Below are positions 1-7,900 of a stretch of 64,000 bases of DNA, in pieces; the stretch's first letter is position 1, and each line of letters opens with the position of its first letter. This DNA comes from Aneurinibacillus terranovensis DSM 18919 (GTDB lineage: Bacteria > Bacillota > Bacilli > Aneurinibacillales > Aneurinibacillaceae): NCBI RefSeq assembly GCF_000430625.1, contig NZ_AUMJ01000015.1, positions 1-64,000 of the forward strand, given 5' to 3'. The position numbers and the translations under genes are program-made. A model generated the notes under the pieces. That model was not told where the DNA came from and made no database searches. It saw only the letters and a program-made list of their open reading frames with translations.

Positions 1-2
1 CT

Positions 3-845
3 TATTTAGCGAAATCTGCTCAAAGGTACTTGACGGTTACACGTTTCTTATATCGGTTATCCATTTCGGAATATAGGGACAAATTTGTCCTGAAAGGCGG
101 TCTTTTTCTATTTTCCTTGACACAGTTTAAGGCAAGACCAACGAAAGACATTGATTTCTTAGCCCGTCAAATTGCTAATGATATCGAGTATATCAAGGAG
201 ACTTTTGAAAAAATATGCAATTTACCAATTGAAGAAGACGGCGTGCATTTCGACTCTACTGGCATAACGGCAGAGAGAATCAAAGAGGATGCCGATTACG
301 AAGGAGTTCGCATAAAAATCCCCTCATTGTTAGGGAAGATGAGGAAGGTACTTCAACTTGATATCGGGTTTGGGGATGTGATTGTTCCGAAGCCACAGGT
401 TATCGATTATCCAGTTCTGTTAAATATGGAGTCACCAAATATTCAGGCATATTCAACGGAATCCGTGATTTCAGAGAAATTTGAAGCAATGATTACCCTG
501 TCTGTTGTCAATAGTAGAATGAAAGATTTCTACGATATTTATACACTGTTGACCACTGAGAATTTTGACGGGCGTGTACTAATGGAGGCAGTATTTGAAA
601 CCTTTCAGCGTAGAGGAACCCAGGTTGAAAGAGAACATCCTGTTTTCTCTGAAGCATTTGCCAAAGATGAGGCGAGAGTACGACAATGGAAAGCCTTTTT
701 ACGCCGAATTGGAATTGCCGACACTCTTGACTTTCATGAAGTGATGTTAAAAATTACAAAGTTTTTACTGCCGATCTATCAAGCGGTGATAGAGGAAGAA
801 GAGTTCTTTAAACTATGGGATTGCACTTTACAAGAATGGAAGTAA
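3..845 (+). CDS. AbiEii/AbiGii-type nucleotidyltransferase toxin, 5' truncated by window edge
   Basis: The reading frame is open to the first base, so the true start lies upstream; the TTG at 30 is probably internal. Visible are a GG-containing nucleotidyltransferase motif (FVLKGGLFLFS) followed by the DxD pair in RPTKDIDFLAR, the usual order in the AbiEii/AbiGii family (DNA polymerase beta fold). These proteins are normally the toxin half of type IV toxin-antitoxin or abortive-infection pairs, with an AbiEi antitoxin gene just upstream, here outside the window. The lysine in SEKFEAM fits the family's later conserved region. A transfer reaction to tRNA is known for relatives and is only inferred here. 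It lies at the edge of a recombinase-bearing accessory block, which fits a mobile defence role. Confidence 0.8.
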   Translation, partial: YLAKSAQRYLTVTRFLYRLSISEYRDKFVLKGGLFLFSLTQFKARPTKDIDFLARQIANDIEYIKETFEKICNLPIEEDGVHFDSTGITAERIKEDADYEGVRIKIPSLLGKMRKVLQLDIGFGDVIVPKPQVIDYPVLLNMESPNIQAYSTESVISEKFEAMITLSVVNSRMKDFYDIYTLLTTENFDGRVLMEAVFETFQRRGTQVEREHPVFSEAFAKDEARVRQWKAFLRRIGIADTLDFHEVMLKITKFLLPIYQAVIEEEEFFKLWDCTLQEWK

Positions 846-1019
846 AATAACCTTTACCTGTTTTAGGTCATTAGAATAATATTTTGATTTGATTGGTTTC
901 ATGTGTATAATTCATCGACTGATTTCAATAAATGAAGGAATAACAATTATTTTAAGTAATGGTACAACTTAGAGTTGTCATAAAAATAAATAACCACCAA
1001 GACGAGAGGGGTATGCGAT
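846..1019. other. AT-rich intergenic stretch with a small palindrome
   Basis: No gene is seen. A perfect 6-bp inverted repeat ACAACT-TAG-AGTTGT lies at 964-978, about 40 bases before the next start codon, where a repressor could sit. No clear terminator follows the upstream gene. Confidence 0.35.
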
Positions 1020-1277
1020 ATGCGTTGGGATAAAAATGGAAAACCATATACAATCAATTTTCACTTTGGACAAAGAAATTTACATGAAATTGTGAATGAT
1101 CTGGCAAGGCAAGTAGTCCATAAAAATATGGACGATTTTAACAGCAGTAATCCTCGTGTAAAAAAACATCCGTTTTGGGACGTGCAGTTTAACCTAACGG
1201 TAATTAAATCCGCACTAATATTATTCATTCCAATAACAATCACATTGAAATGCGGTAACAGTTCGTTATCCGCTTAA
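1020..1277 (+). CDS. small protein upstream of the serine recombinase, unknown function
   Basis: An 85-residue ORF begins at ATG 1020 behind a GAGAGGGG-type ribosome binding site. The first 45 residues (MRWDKNGKPYTINFHFG onward) look protein-like and polar. The last 35 are hydrophobic and low-quality. A run of seven A's near 1160 precedes the change in character; a one-base shift there would end the protein about 12 residues later, so the tail may be a frameshift product. I do not recognise a family. A short ORF directly ahead of a large serine recombinase is a common layout in Bacillus elements, and it may help control the recombinase. Whether it is expressed is uncertain. Confidence 0.45.
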   Translation: MRWDKNGKPYTINFHFGQRNLHEIVNDLARQVVHKNMDDFNSSNPRVKKHPFWDVQFNLTVIKSALILFIPITITLKCGNSSLSA

Positions 1278-1301
1278 CATAAAAAAAGAGATGGTCTGCA
1301 G

Positions 1302-1339
1302 TCCCTTTGGTCAGTTCAATGCCAAAGGGATTTGCTTTT
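1302..1339 (+). terminator. hairpin between small ORF and recombinase
   Basis: A perfect 9-bp stem TCCCTTTGG / CCAAAGGGA (1302-1310, 1322-1330) with an 11-nt loop is followed by TTTGCTTTT. It ends 20 bases before the recombinase ribosome binding site, so it could act as terminator or attenuator for the recombinase. Confidence 0.6.
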
Positions 1340-1360
1340 CTTAAAGAGGAGGAACAAACA

Positions 1361-3025
1361 ATGAGACGAAATATTTCAACCCAATCTGTAGATAAAAATC
1401 GCACAGCCATCTATGTACGTGTCAGTACGACAAAATTAAGCCAAAAAGACAGTCCAGAACATCAAGTTGGAGTGTGTCGAGATCGTACTAAACAAGAAAA
1501 TTTAGAAGTTGATGAGAATTTGATTTATGAAGACCGTGACACAGGTACGACGATTACTGACCGCCCAGCAATCCAAAAGTTAATGAAGGATGCACAAAAC
1601 GGGGCTTTCGATATTGTGATCTTTGCCTCACTTTCACGTTTCGCACGTGATACTGGGGATGCGTTGAATTTAAAACGAAAATTAGTCGATGCACTAGGGA
1701 TAAGGTTAATATCCATTGATGAAGGTTATGATTCTAAAAAAGATTTAGATGAACTAAAATTTACGATCATATCTGCGGTCAACCAAAAATTAAGCGAACA
1801 GATTAGCTACAGTTCCCGCCGGGGGAAAAGGCAATCCGCACTTAAAGGAAATTTTACTGGAAGTATTCCTCCTTTTGGCTATAAAAAGCAATTGATAAAC
1901 GACAGAAAAGTGCTTATCCCCGATGAAGAGACAAAACATATTGTACAGAAGATTTTTCAGCTTTACACGGCAAATAAAATGGGTGAAAAAGCGATTGTTG
2001 ATTATCTGAATCATGAGGGTATACCTTCACCGAAGAAAGGAAAGTGGGGGATTACAAGTATTCAGAGGATCTTGCAGAATGAAGTATATATAGGAAGAAA
2101 TGCGTTTGGTAAATATGAATCGGTAAAAGTATTTACCAATGTAAACGATACAACGGAAAGAACGAAAAAGCAAATACAAAAGGATCCATCAGAGTGGCAG
2201 AGAGCGCATGAACTTCAAACCCACCAAGCGATTATTGATGAAGAAACGTTTAAAAAAGCTCAAGAGATTCGTTTAGAACGCGGCGGTGGTCAGCGTGGAG
2301 GAATAAGGAACCGAATCAACGTATTCGCAAGTTTTATTAAATGTAAACATTGTGGTTCGTCAATGGTCAGTATGAAAAGTAAAAATGGCAAGAATTCGAC
2401 TGACGGCAGAGAATATCGTTATCTGATCTGTTCTAAGCGAAGAAGGCAGGGGGACGCTGGATGCTCAAATGATTTTTGGCTTCCTTACTACTCGTTTCGA
2501 GACGACCTGCTCGAGGAATTGTCCAACCGATTACGAAGCATTACTTCAGCTGAACAATTGCTGGAACGGTTCAAAGATAACATACAGATAAACACTTATG
2601 ATATTGATTTAGAGATTAAACGGTTAGAAAAAAACATTGACGAAAATCGTAAGTGTATCCTTGAATTGCGGAAAGAGAAGATGCGGGGTGCGATCAATGA
2701 TCAGGAACAGTATGAGTTTGAGAAGAGGCACTACGAACAAGAAATTCAAGGTTGGGAAAATCGGGTTAATCATTTAAAGCAGGAACTTCAAAAGAAGGTA
2801 GATTTAACTCAGTTATATGAAGATGTAATGGATTCCCTGGACGAACTTTTGGATTTAGATTATGACAATTTTGATGAAATACACCTAACTCTCAAAAAGC
2901 TGGTCGCAAGAATTGAAGTGGATCGGGATAGGCAGATTCATGTTGTGACCACTTTTGGAATACAGTTGGATGAGTTAAACGATAATGGAATTGAAGACAA
3001 AGCAATTGCGGGAGGCACAAAGTAG
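1361..3025 (+). CDS. large serine recombinase (site-specific integrase)
   Basis: This enzyme would cut and rejoin DNA through a serine-phosphodiester link to move a mobile element in or out of the chromosome. ATG 1361 is chosen because AAAGAGGAGG lies ten bases upstream; it gives 554 residues. In order there are a resolvase catalytic domain (nucleophile Ser22 in YVRVST, later SLSRFARD), a Recombinase DNA-binding domain around residues 170-300 (PPFGYKK, GKWGITSIQRIL), a zinc-ribbon domain with CKHCGSS and a downstream LICSK...CSND pair near 325-375, and a coiled coil near 420-500. This is the usual large serine integrase architecture. It ends as the next gene's upstream region begins, and lies about 1.3 kb from a truncated chromosomal gene that may be its target. 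Confidence 0.93.
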   Translation: MRRNISTQSVDKNRTAIYVRVSTTKLSQKDSPEHQVGVCRDRTKQENLEVDENLIYEDRDTGTTITDRPAIQKLMKDAQNGAFDIVIFASLSRFARDTGDALNLKRKLVDALGIRLISIDEGYDSKKDLDELKFTIISAVNQKLSEQISYSSRRGKRQSALKGNFTGSIPPFGYKKQLINDRKVLIPDEETKHIVQKIFQLYTANKMGEKAIVDYLNHEGIPSPKKGKWGITSIQRILQNEVYIGRNAFGKYESVKVFTNVNDTTERTKKQIQKDPSEWQRAHELQTHQAIIDEETFKKAQEIRLERGGGQRGGIRNRINVFASFIKCKHCGSSMVSMKSKNGKNSTDGREYRYLICSKRRRQGDAGCSNDFWLPYYSFRDDLLEELSNRLRSITSAEQLLERFKDNIQINTYDIDLEIKRLEKNIDENRKCILELRKEKMRGAINDQEQYEFEKRHYEQEIQGWENRVNHLKQELQKKVDLTQLYEDVMDSLDELLDLDYDNFDEIHLTLKKLVARIEVDRDRQIHVVTTFGIQLDELNDNGIEDKAIAGGTK

Positions 3026-3174
3026 TGTCTCCCACTTTCGAAACGAACCTGTTACTATCTCCGTATGGTTTGTTTAAAGGGGAATATCATATTTTGTTAT
3101 GTTCACTTATTCCTATCAGCTATAATAAGGTTAGGATTATGAATAAGTCTACTTTTCAGCAAGGAGTTGAACGG

Positions 3175-4308
3175 ATGATTTATCAATTTAAAGTGGCATT
3201 AAAAGATATACACCCGACAATTTGGAGAAGATTCCAAGTGAATGGCTCAATTACTTTTCACCAATTGCATAAGACGCTACAGATTGTCATGGGGTGGGAA
3301 GAGTATCATCTCTATATGTTTGATTTTGGGTCTTTCACGATTACCCGTCCAGATCCGACATTTCCACCAGGAAACAAACCAGAGCTAAATGCACGAAGGG
3401 AAAAAATAGTTGATCATATCACCAAAGAAGGGCAGCAGGTACTTTATGTCTACGACTTCGGCGATGATTGGAGACATGAATTAACCCTGGAAAAAATCTT
3501 GCCTGACCAGCCTGAGAAGCAGTATCCTGTATGTCTGGAAGGTGAACGGCATTGTCCGCCAGAGGATTGCGGTGGTATCATGGGGTATCAAAGAATTCTG
3601 GATATTTTAGCAACGAAATCACATCCTGAATATAAAGATACGATTGCCTGGTTGAAAAAAGGGTTTGATCCCGAACTTTTGGACCTTGAAGGAGTAAATG
3701 AACAGCTTCTGCAAAAGGAAAAGCAACTAAATCCAAAAGAGCCGAAGGAAGTTGAAAAAACAAAGAAACCCATTAAGCTAACAACGGCGAAGCTGAAAAA
3801 ACAACTGCAATCCCTTTCACAGCAAGATCTTATTCAATTGCTGGTTGATACCTTTAAGTTGAGCAAGCAAACCGAGCAATTTCTAACCATTCGGTTATTA
3901 GGTGAGGAAGCGATAGAGGCATTGTTTCCTGTCTATGAGAAAAAGGTGAAGGATGAGTTCTTTCCAGACCGAGGGTTCGGAAAACTGAGGTTAGCAGATG
4001 CAAAAAAGGCAATTGATGAGTTTGAAAAGATCACCCAAAGCCCAAAACATACGCTGGAATTAAAGCTCTTTTACGTTGAAATGGGTGTGGAGTTTACCAA
4101 TGCGTATGGTGATATTGATGCTCGGTTTTATGAAAGTATTTTGAAGATGTTTGCCTCGGTCATTGAAATGGTGAATGAAGAGGATGGATACGATTTATTT
4201 GAGGAGTTCGAAGAAAGAATCGCTGCTGTCGTTGAAAAAACGGAAGGAATCGGTTGGGGGTTCCACGAAAACATGCAGTATATTCATGAGACGATAAGAT
4301 GGTTGTAG
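3175..4308 (+). CDS. pRiA4b ORF-3-like domain fused to a DUF6155-like domain
   Basis: The frame is open from 3025, but the start is placed at ATG 3175 because AAGGAG sits eight bases upstream and the family normally opens with MIYQFKVAL. Residues 1-185 match the plasmid pRiA4b ORF-3 family (PTIWRRF, YDFGDDWRHE, CPPEDCGG), often found in mobile DNA and of unknown function. After a Lys-rich linker (about 185-205), residues 205-377 resemble DUF6155 (DLIQLLVD, FFPDRGFGKLRLADAKKAI, IGWGFHENM). I know of no demonstrated activity for either half. It lies between the recombinase and a truncated chromosomal gene, so it is probably element cargo. A TATAAT at 3121-3126 may be its -10, with no good -35. 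Confidence 0.8.
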   Translation: MIYQFKVALKDIHPTIWRRFQVNGSITFHQLHKTLQIVMGWEEYHLYMFDFGSFTITRPDPTFPPGNKPELNARREKIVDHITKEGQQVLYVYDFGDDWRHELTLEKILPDQPEKQYPVCLEGERHCPPEDCGGIMGYQRILDILATKSHPEYKDTIAWLKKGFDPELLDLEGVNEQLLQKEKQLNPKEPKEVEKTKKPIKLTTAKLKKQLQSLSQQDLIQLLVDTFKLSKQTEQFLTIRLLGEEAIEALFPVYEKKVKDEFFPDRGFGKLRLADAKKAIDEFEKITQSPKHTLELKLFYVEMGVEFTNAYGDIDARFYESILKMFASVIEMVNEEDGYDLFEEFEERIAAVVEKTEGIGWGFHENMQYIHETIRWL

Positions 4309-4330
4309 ATTGTTTTAGGTTCAATGTGTT

Positions 4331-4426
4331 TCAAAACACATCACGAACGTCATGCAAAAGCTTGGTGTGAAGGGTCGATCGCAAGCAGTTGTTGAACTGG
4401 TTCGATTAGGTGAAATAAAAATTTAG
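4331..4426 (+). pseudogene. 3' stump of a LuxR/NarL-type response regulator
   Basis: One frame reads SKHITNVMQKLGVKGRSQA and continues to a stop at 4424-4426. This is the C-terminal recognition helix and tail of a LuxR/NarL (DegU/LiaR-like) HTH domain, where families show a VKTHxxNxxxKLxVxxRxxA pattern. There is no upstream receiver domain, no start codon and no ribosome binding site, and the preceding sequence is unrelated. The break coincides with a perfect palindrome ATGTGTTT-CA-AAACACAT at 4324-4341. I infer that an accessory element interrupted the gene and that this is its right-hand remnant; the 5' part should lie beyond the window's left edge. Confidence 0.7.
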
Positions 4427-4447
4427 GTGTTTTGTGAACCAGCTATC

Positions 4448-4476
4448 CCACCTCTACATTATGGGGTGGTTTTTTC
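4448..4476 (+). terminator. rho-independent terminator of the disrupted regulator
   Basis: Stem CCACCTC / GGGGTGG (4448-4454, 4463-4469, one T-G pair) with an 8-nt loop runs into seven T's (4470-4476). It lies 21 bases after the regulator stop codon, so it probably belonged to that gene before disruption. Confidence 0.7.
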
Positions 4477-4494
4477 CGTTAAGGGTGTCTAGCT

Positions 4495-4524
4495 TTGTGT
4501 GTACATAAAATACTGTATACACAA
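4495..4524. repeat. 30-bp imperfect palindrome
   Basis: Two 15-base arms beginning TTGTGTGTACAT and ending ATACACAA match at 11 of 15 positions. The repeat lies between the accessory block and the sigB operon terminator. It could be a protein-binding or recombination site, or may have no function. Confidence 0.3.
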
Positions 4525-4534
4525 AAAAATACAC

Positions 4535-4566
4535 GCAAAAAAAGAGACTTGACATCCGCTTGTCTC
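4535..4566 (-). terminator. terminator of the sigB operon
   Basis: Read on the minus strand, GAGAC / GTCTC (4562-4566, 4544-4548) closes a 13-nt loop and is followed by a run of T's. The stem is short but sits directly after the rsbX stop codon. Confidence 0.55.
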
Positions 4567-4568
4567 CT

Positions 4569-5177
4569 TCAATTCTTCCATCTTCCGACAATAAGGGTGG
4601 CGTCATCATGGATGGGGACCATTTTATCTACCAATTCTTTGAGAATTCTGTCTGTAGACGTCGGTTTTGCTACAATATATTCCCATTCATCCGGCAGCTG
4701 TATACCGTCCGAATACATAAGAATCGTATCTCCCTGGTGGTAAGAAAGCCGCCGCTCAATAGATTGAAAAGGCCGCCCGTTTAAAAAACCCGGTACAGAG
4801 AGTAAGTATTGTTTTTTTCGTTCTGGTGTAATAGAAAGACATGTAATATTGCCGATTCCTGCAAAGATAACACATTCCGTTTCCCATTCGATACGTGCGA
4901 TGCCAGCTACAGCGCCGCGTGCACCTAACATGGTATTGTTCCCAACTCGTAGTAGATCCAGAGGTGAATCCATCGTGTAGTGACTTTCAATTGCTTTAAT
5001 GGTTTTTTCTGCGGAAACCAGTGCTTCCTTACCGCTTCCGAGTCCGTCCGCAATACATAATATCATATGGTTTTCATATTGTTTGATGAAATAACAATCA
5101 CCGGATGGGGCATCGGGTGTTTTAGAAGTATGGTGGACACTAAACTCAAATATAGCGGGTTTCTTTTCTACCTTCAT
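4569..5177 (-). CDS. rsbX: RsbX serine phosphatase, feedback control of sigma-B
   Basis: RsbX dephosphorylates RsbS (and RsbR) in the stressosome and so resets the sigma-B pathway. The 202-residue protein shows a compact PP2C/SpoIIE phosphatase fold: CIADGLGSGKEA near residue 45, GARGAVAGIAR near 90, MYSDGIQLP near 165, and DDATLIVG at the end. These carry the metal-binding aspartates of the family. ATG 5177 is chosen over GTG 5186 because GGAGTG lies six bases before it. It is the last gene of the cluster and follows the sigB stop codon within a few bases, as in Bacillus subtilis. Confidence 0.93.
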   Translation of the reverse strand: MKVEKKPAIFEFSVHHTSKTPDAPSGDCYFIKQYENHMILCIADGLGSGKEALVSAEKTIKAIESHYTMDSPLDLLRVGNNTMLGARGAVAGIARIEWETECVIFAGIGNITCLSITPERKKQYLLSVPGFLNGRPFQSIERRLSYHQGDTILMYSDGIQLPDEWEYIVAKPTSTDRILKELVDKMVPIHDDATLIVGRWKN

Positions 5178-5182
5178 GGAAT

Positions 5183-5959
5183 TCACTCCGAAATTTTTTT
5201 ATAAGCGTCTCTCATCTGCTGTAATGTTTTCCGTAAAATCCGCGAAACCTGCATTTGTGAAATGCCAAGTTTTTCACCGATTTGCCGTTGGGACCACTCT
5301 TCGTAATATACATAATGAATAACCGTACGCTGCTGCTCGTCCAATTCATTAAAAAGCTCAGACAGATCCATTTTTCGGTCGATATCCGCATAGCCGGGGT
5401 CGTGATCCTGAATTACATCCATCAATGTATGGGAATCCTGTTCCTGGCTTTCGCCCTTCATCGACGTATCGAGAGAAAGCGCATGAATATTTCCTTTAAT
5501 TTCCATAATCTCCAACGCTTTTTCCTCGCTGATTTCTAACCTTTGCGCAATCTCACTAATGCGGGGAGAACGTTGAAGTTCAGTGGTTAATTGATCTATC
5601 GTCTTTTGCAGGCGGTAGCCCATTTCCTTAATGGTGCGGGGTACGCGAATGCTCCATGTTTTATCACGGAGATAGTGCTTCATTTTGCCTACAATCGTGG
5701 AAACGGCATAGGCATTAAAATTATGGCTGACATCCATATCAAACTTTTCAATCGCACCAAGTAAAGCTAGCATGCCAACCTGGTACAGATCATCGACCAG
5801 ATGAAAATCGCGGGCCATTTTAGAGGCAAGTTTCTTAACAGCGTCCTGGTAATTTTCAAGAATATTTTCTAGGATATCATTCGACTTTGTCTCCTGGTAC
5901 GTCCGGATATATTCCGTGATATCAATACTGATTGATTTGTTGGCGGACGTCTGGCTCAC
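5183..5959 (-). CDS. sigB: RNA polymerase sigma factor SigB, general stress
   Basis: A 258-residue sigma-70 family group 3 factor. Region 2 is seen around residues 50-110 (DDLYQVGMLALLGAIEKFD, core-binding and -10 recognition), region 3 near 120-175 and region 4 near 205-255 (EEWSQRQIGEKLGISQMQVS, a helix-turn-helix for the -35). It starts at GTG 5959 behind GAGGTG and overlaps rsbW by 38 bases, suggesting translational coupling that keeps sigma factor and anti-sigma factor in balance. Control is by binding to RsbW. The promoter before rsbV fits the sigma-B consensus, giving autoregulation. Confidence 0.96.
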   Translation of the reverse strand: MSQTSANKSISIDITEYIRTYQETKSNDILENILENYQDAVKKLASKMARDFHLVDDLYQVGMLALLGAIEKFDMDVSHNFNAYAVSTIVGKMKHYLRDKTWSIRVPRTIKEMGYRLQKTIDQLTTELQRSPRISEIAQRLEISEEKALEIMEIKGNIHALSLDTSMKGESQEQDSHTLMDVIQDHDPGYADIDRKMDLSELFNELDEQQRTVIHYVYYEEWSQRQIGEKLGISQMQVSRILRKTLQQMRDAYKKISE

Positions 5960-6407
5960 CTTGGTTCACCTCATCCCTGATTAAAGATTTAAGAAGTGTA
6001 ACCTTTACCCCCCCTTGGCTTGAATCATATTTGACTTCATCCATTAGCGTCTTCATCAAATAAATACCTAAACCGCCAATGTCAACTTCATCCAAATTCT
6101 TTCCATGCAAAGAAGAAGCCTTATTTTCTATTTTATCCACGTCAAAAGAAGGACCTTTATCACATACCACCACTTCCAGTTGGTCCATCTGTACATTGAT
6201 ATCAATTGTAATTTCACCGTCTGCCTGTTGATAGGCATGACGGACAACGTTGTTGCAAGCTTCCGCAACCGCTACTTTAATATCTTCAATATCGTTATAA
6301 GAAAAGCCCATTTGATGAGCGAGCCCGGATACAGTAAGACGAATCACTCCTATATAATCGGCGCGAGCCGGAACAATTAATTTTATAGAATCATGCGTGT
6401 TGGGCAT
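5922..6407 (-). CDS. rsbW: RsbW anti-sigma-B factor and RsbV kinase
   Basis: RsbW holds sigma-B inactive by binding it and phosphorylates the antagonist RsbV. The 161-residue protein has the GHKL ATPase fold: N-box AVAEACNNVVRHAY near residue 50, G1 box VVCDKGPSFD near 90, and G2-like DIGGLGIYLMKTL near 115. ATG 6407 follows GGGGGGA. The C-terminal codons overlap the sigB start. The gene lies between rsbV and sigB in the usual order. Confidence 0.95.
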   Translation of the reverse strand: MPNTHDSIKLIVPARADYIGVIRLTVSGLAHQMGFSYNDIEDIKVAVAEACNNVVRHAYQQADGEITIDINVQMDQLEVVVCDKGPSFDVDKIENKASSLHGKNLDEVDIGGLGIYLMKTLMDEVKYDSSQGGVKVTLLKSLIRDEVNQGEPDVRQQINQY

Positions 6408-6430
6408 GACGATCCCCCCTGTGAAAAAAA

Positions 6431-6748
6431 TTAAACGATAGTAAGATATTGGTCCACTCCGGATATTTGAAAAATACGCTGGATTTTTTCAGGTACGTCT
6501 TCAAGTAATAATTCACCGTTAATGCTTTTACGCAGCTTAAGAGTGGCAATAAATACTCCCAGACCCGTGCTGTCCATGTAATGCAAATCTTTTAAATTAA
6601 CTTTGATTGCTTTCTTTTCTTTTTCCGCTAAAGGAAACAGGGCCTCCCGTAGCTGAGGGGCAGTCGCTAAATCCAAATCTCCGGTGATATACAAGCAAAT
6701 CCCGTTGTCGTTTTCTACAACTTCTACTGCAAAGGGCAACTGATTCAT
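6431..6748 (-). CDS. rsbV: RsbV anti-anti-sigma factor
   Basis: When unphosphorylated, RsbV binds RsbW and frees sigma-B. The 105-residue STAS-domain protein carries the phosphorylation-site motif YMDSTGLGVF near residue 55, where the serine is the RsbW target in relatives. The GTG at 6757 is in frame, but ATG 6748 has GAGGTG six bases upstream and a typical N terminus (MNQLPFAVEV). A sigma-B promoter lies about 65 bases upstream, so rsbV-rsbW-sigB-rsbX can be induced apart from rsbSTU. Confidence 0.94.
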   Translation of the reverse strand: MNQLPFAVEVVENDNGICLYITGDLDLATAPQLREALFPLAEKEKKAIKVNLKDLHYMDSTGLGVFIATLKLRKSINGELLLEDVPEKIQRIFQISGVDQYLTIV

Positions 6749-6813
6749 GTCTTTCACCTCTAAATTATTGGGTTTATTTTTTAGTTATTTTGTTATTTGA
6801 CAAGTATTATACT

Positions 6814-6839
6814 TTACCCCCCGGAAGAAACAATGAAAC
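6814..6839 (-). promoter_or_regulatory. sigma-B promoter of rsbV-rsbW-sigB-rsbX
   Basis: Read on the minus strand, the -35 is GTTTCA (6834-6839) and the -10 GGGTAA (6814-6819), 14 bases apart, close to the sigma-B consensus GTTTAA-N12-15-GGGTAT. A vegetative-type TTGTTT-N16-TATAAT overlaps it just downstream. The dual arrangement would give basal plus stress-induced expression. Confidence 0.75.
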
Positions 6840-6883
6840 CCTGATTATGACTTTTACTACTTACTATCAGCATTTACGTCTTT

Positions 6884-7888
6884 CTACTTTTTACGGACCA
6901 TTACGATGGTATGGTCATCATCTAACCGGTAATCTTTTTTATCAATAATATATTGGTACATCTGTTGGACAATGTCCTGAACAGGCAGAATTTCATCAAT
7001 GGTGGCGAGAGCTTCCCGAATGATAGAGTTGTCATCCGGTAGATGGGAGTCCTTTTGCTCAGTTACACCGTCTGTATACAGAACGAGGAAATCACCGGAT
7101 GAAAGCTGGATTTGCTCCTCGCTGTAAACCATGGAAGAATCGACACCAAGAATGAGGCCTTTTGTATTTAAATCCGTATAGGATCCTAAACGTTTATTAA
7201 AATAGAGAGCCGGTTCATGGCCAGCGGAAGAATAGGAAAAAATAGAAGTAGCAGGATCGTAAATCGCATAGAACATCGTTACGAAAAGACTCGGGTCGGC
7301 ATTTTTAATGATGAGTCTATTTATATGATCGAGAATTAAATGAACGGGTTTTGCATCATTTTCGAGCGTATCAATCGCGTACTTAATCATAGACATACAG
7401 AGGGCGGCAGGAATTCCTTTCCCTACTATATCGGCTATGAGGATACCTAGTTTATGATCTGCGTGATGCACAAAATAGTAAAAGTCGCCGGACATTTCGC
7501 GAGCCGGCGTACTAATAAATCCAATATCGAGATCATGGAAGCTGTGGTCAAAGTCATGCGGGTATAAATTCTTTTGCATGGATGTAGCCATCTTAATTTC
7601 ACTTTCCAATTGCTTCTTTTTCAAGCGCAGGCTCTGGCGTTCCTGGTAGGCCATGCCGAAGGAAACCATAATCTCCATCAGAAACTGAAAGGACTTTTCC
7701 CAATCGGAAGAAAGCGTAAACCCGTGTTGTTTCATGGCGCTAAAATGAATAGAGAGAATTTCCTCCGGGGTAACATCTTTTTCGATTAATTTTTTGCTGA
7801 GCTGCTGCCCGGCATAGAGTTGATGCTCTACCGGGTTTTGTAAAAAATGCAGCATAATTTGCTCGTAGTACTCTATCACAAGCTTCAA
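6884..7888 (-). CDS. rsbU: RsbU PP2C phosphatase, activator of sigma-B
   Basis: RsbU dephosphorylates RsbV-P when stimulated by RsbT. The 334-residue protein has an N-terminal helical RsbU_N domain (about 1-85, the RsbT contact) and a C-terminal PP2C/SpoIIE phosphatase (about 110-334) with REMSGDFYYFV, ADIVGKGIPAALCMS, LYTDGVTEQ and DDHTIVMV carrying the metal-binding acids. The start is TTG 7888, seven bases after AGGAGGG. It follows rsbT by 12 bases. A 135-base gap holding the sigma-B promoter separates it from rsbV. Confidence 0.95.
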   Translation of the reverse strand: MKLVIEYYEQIMLHFLQNPVEHQLYAGQQLSKKLIEKDVTPEEILSIHFSAMKQHGFTLSSDWEKSFQFLMEIMVSFGMAYQERQSLRLKKKQLESEIKMATSMQKNLYPHDFDHSFHDLDIGFISTPAREMSGDFYYFVHHADHKLGILIADIVGKGIPAALCMSMIKYAIDTLENDAKPVHLILDHINRLIIKNADPSLFVTMFYAIYDPATSIFSYSSAGHEPALYFNKRLGSYTDLNTKGLILGVDSSMVYSEEQIQLSSGDFLVLYTDGVTEQKDSHLPDDNSIIREALATIDEILPVQDIVQQMYQYIIDKKDYRLDDDHTIVMVRKK

Positions 7889-7900
7889 TATGGTGCCCTC

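Noticed and set aside
4495-4524. attR core of the recombinase element
   Set aside because: The palindrome is imperfect (11 of 15) and lies about 170 bases past the gene stump; without the partner site it cannot be called an att site.
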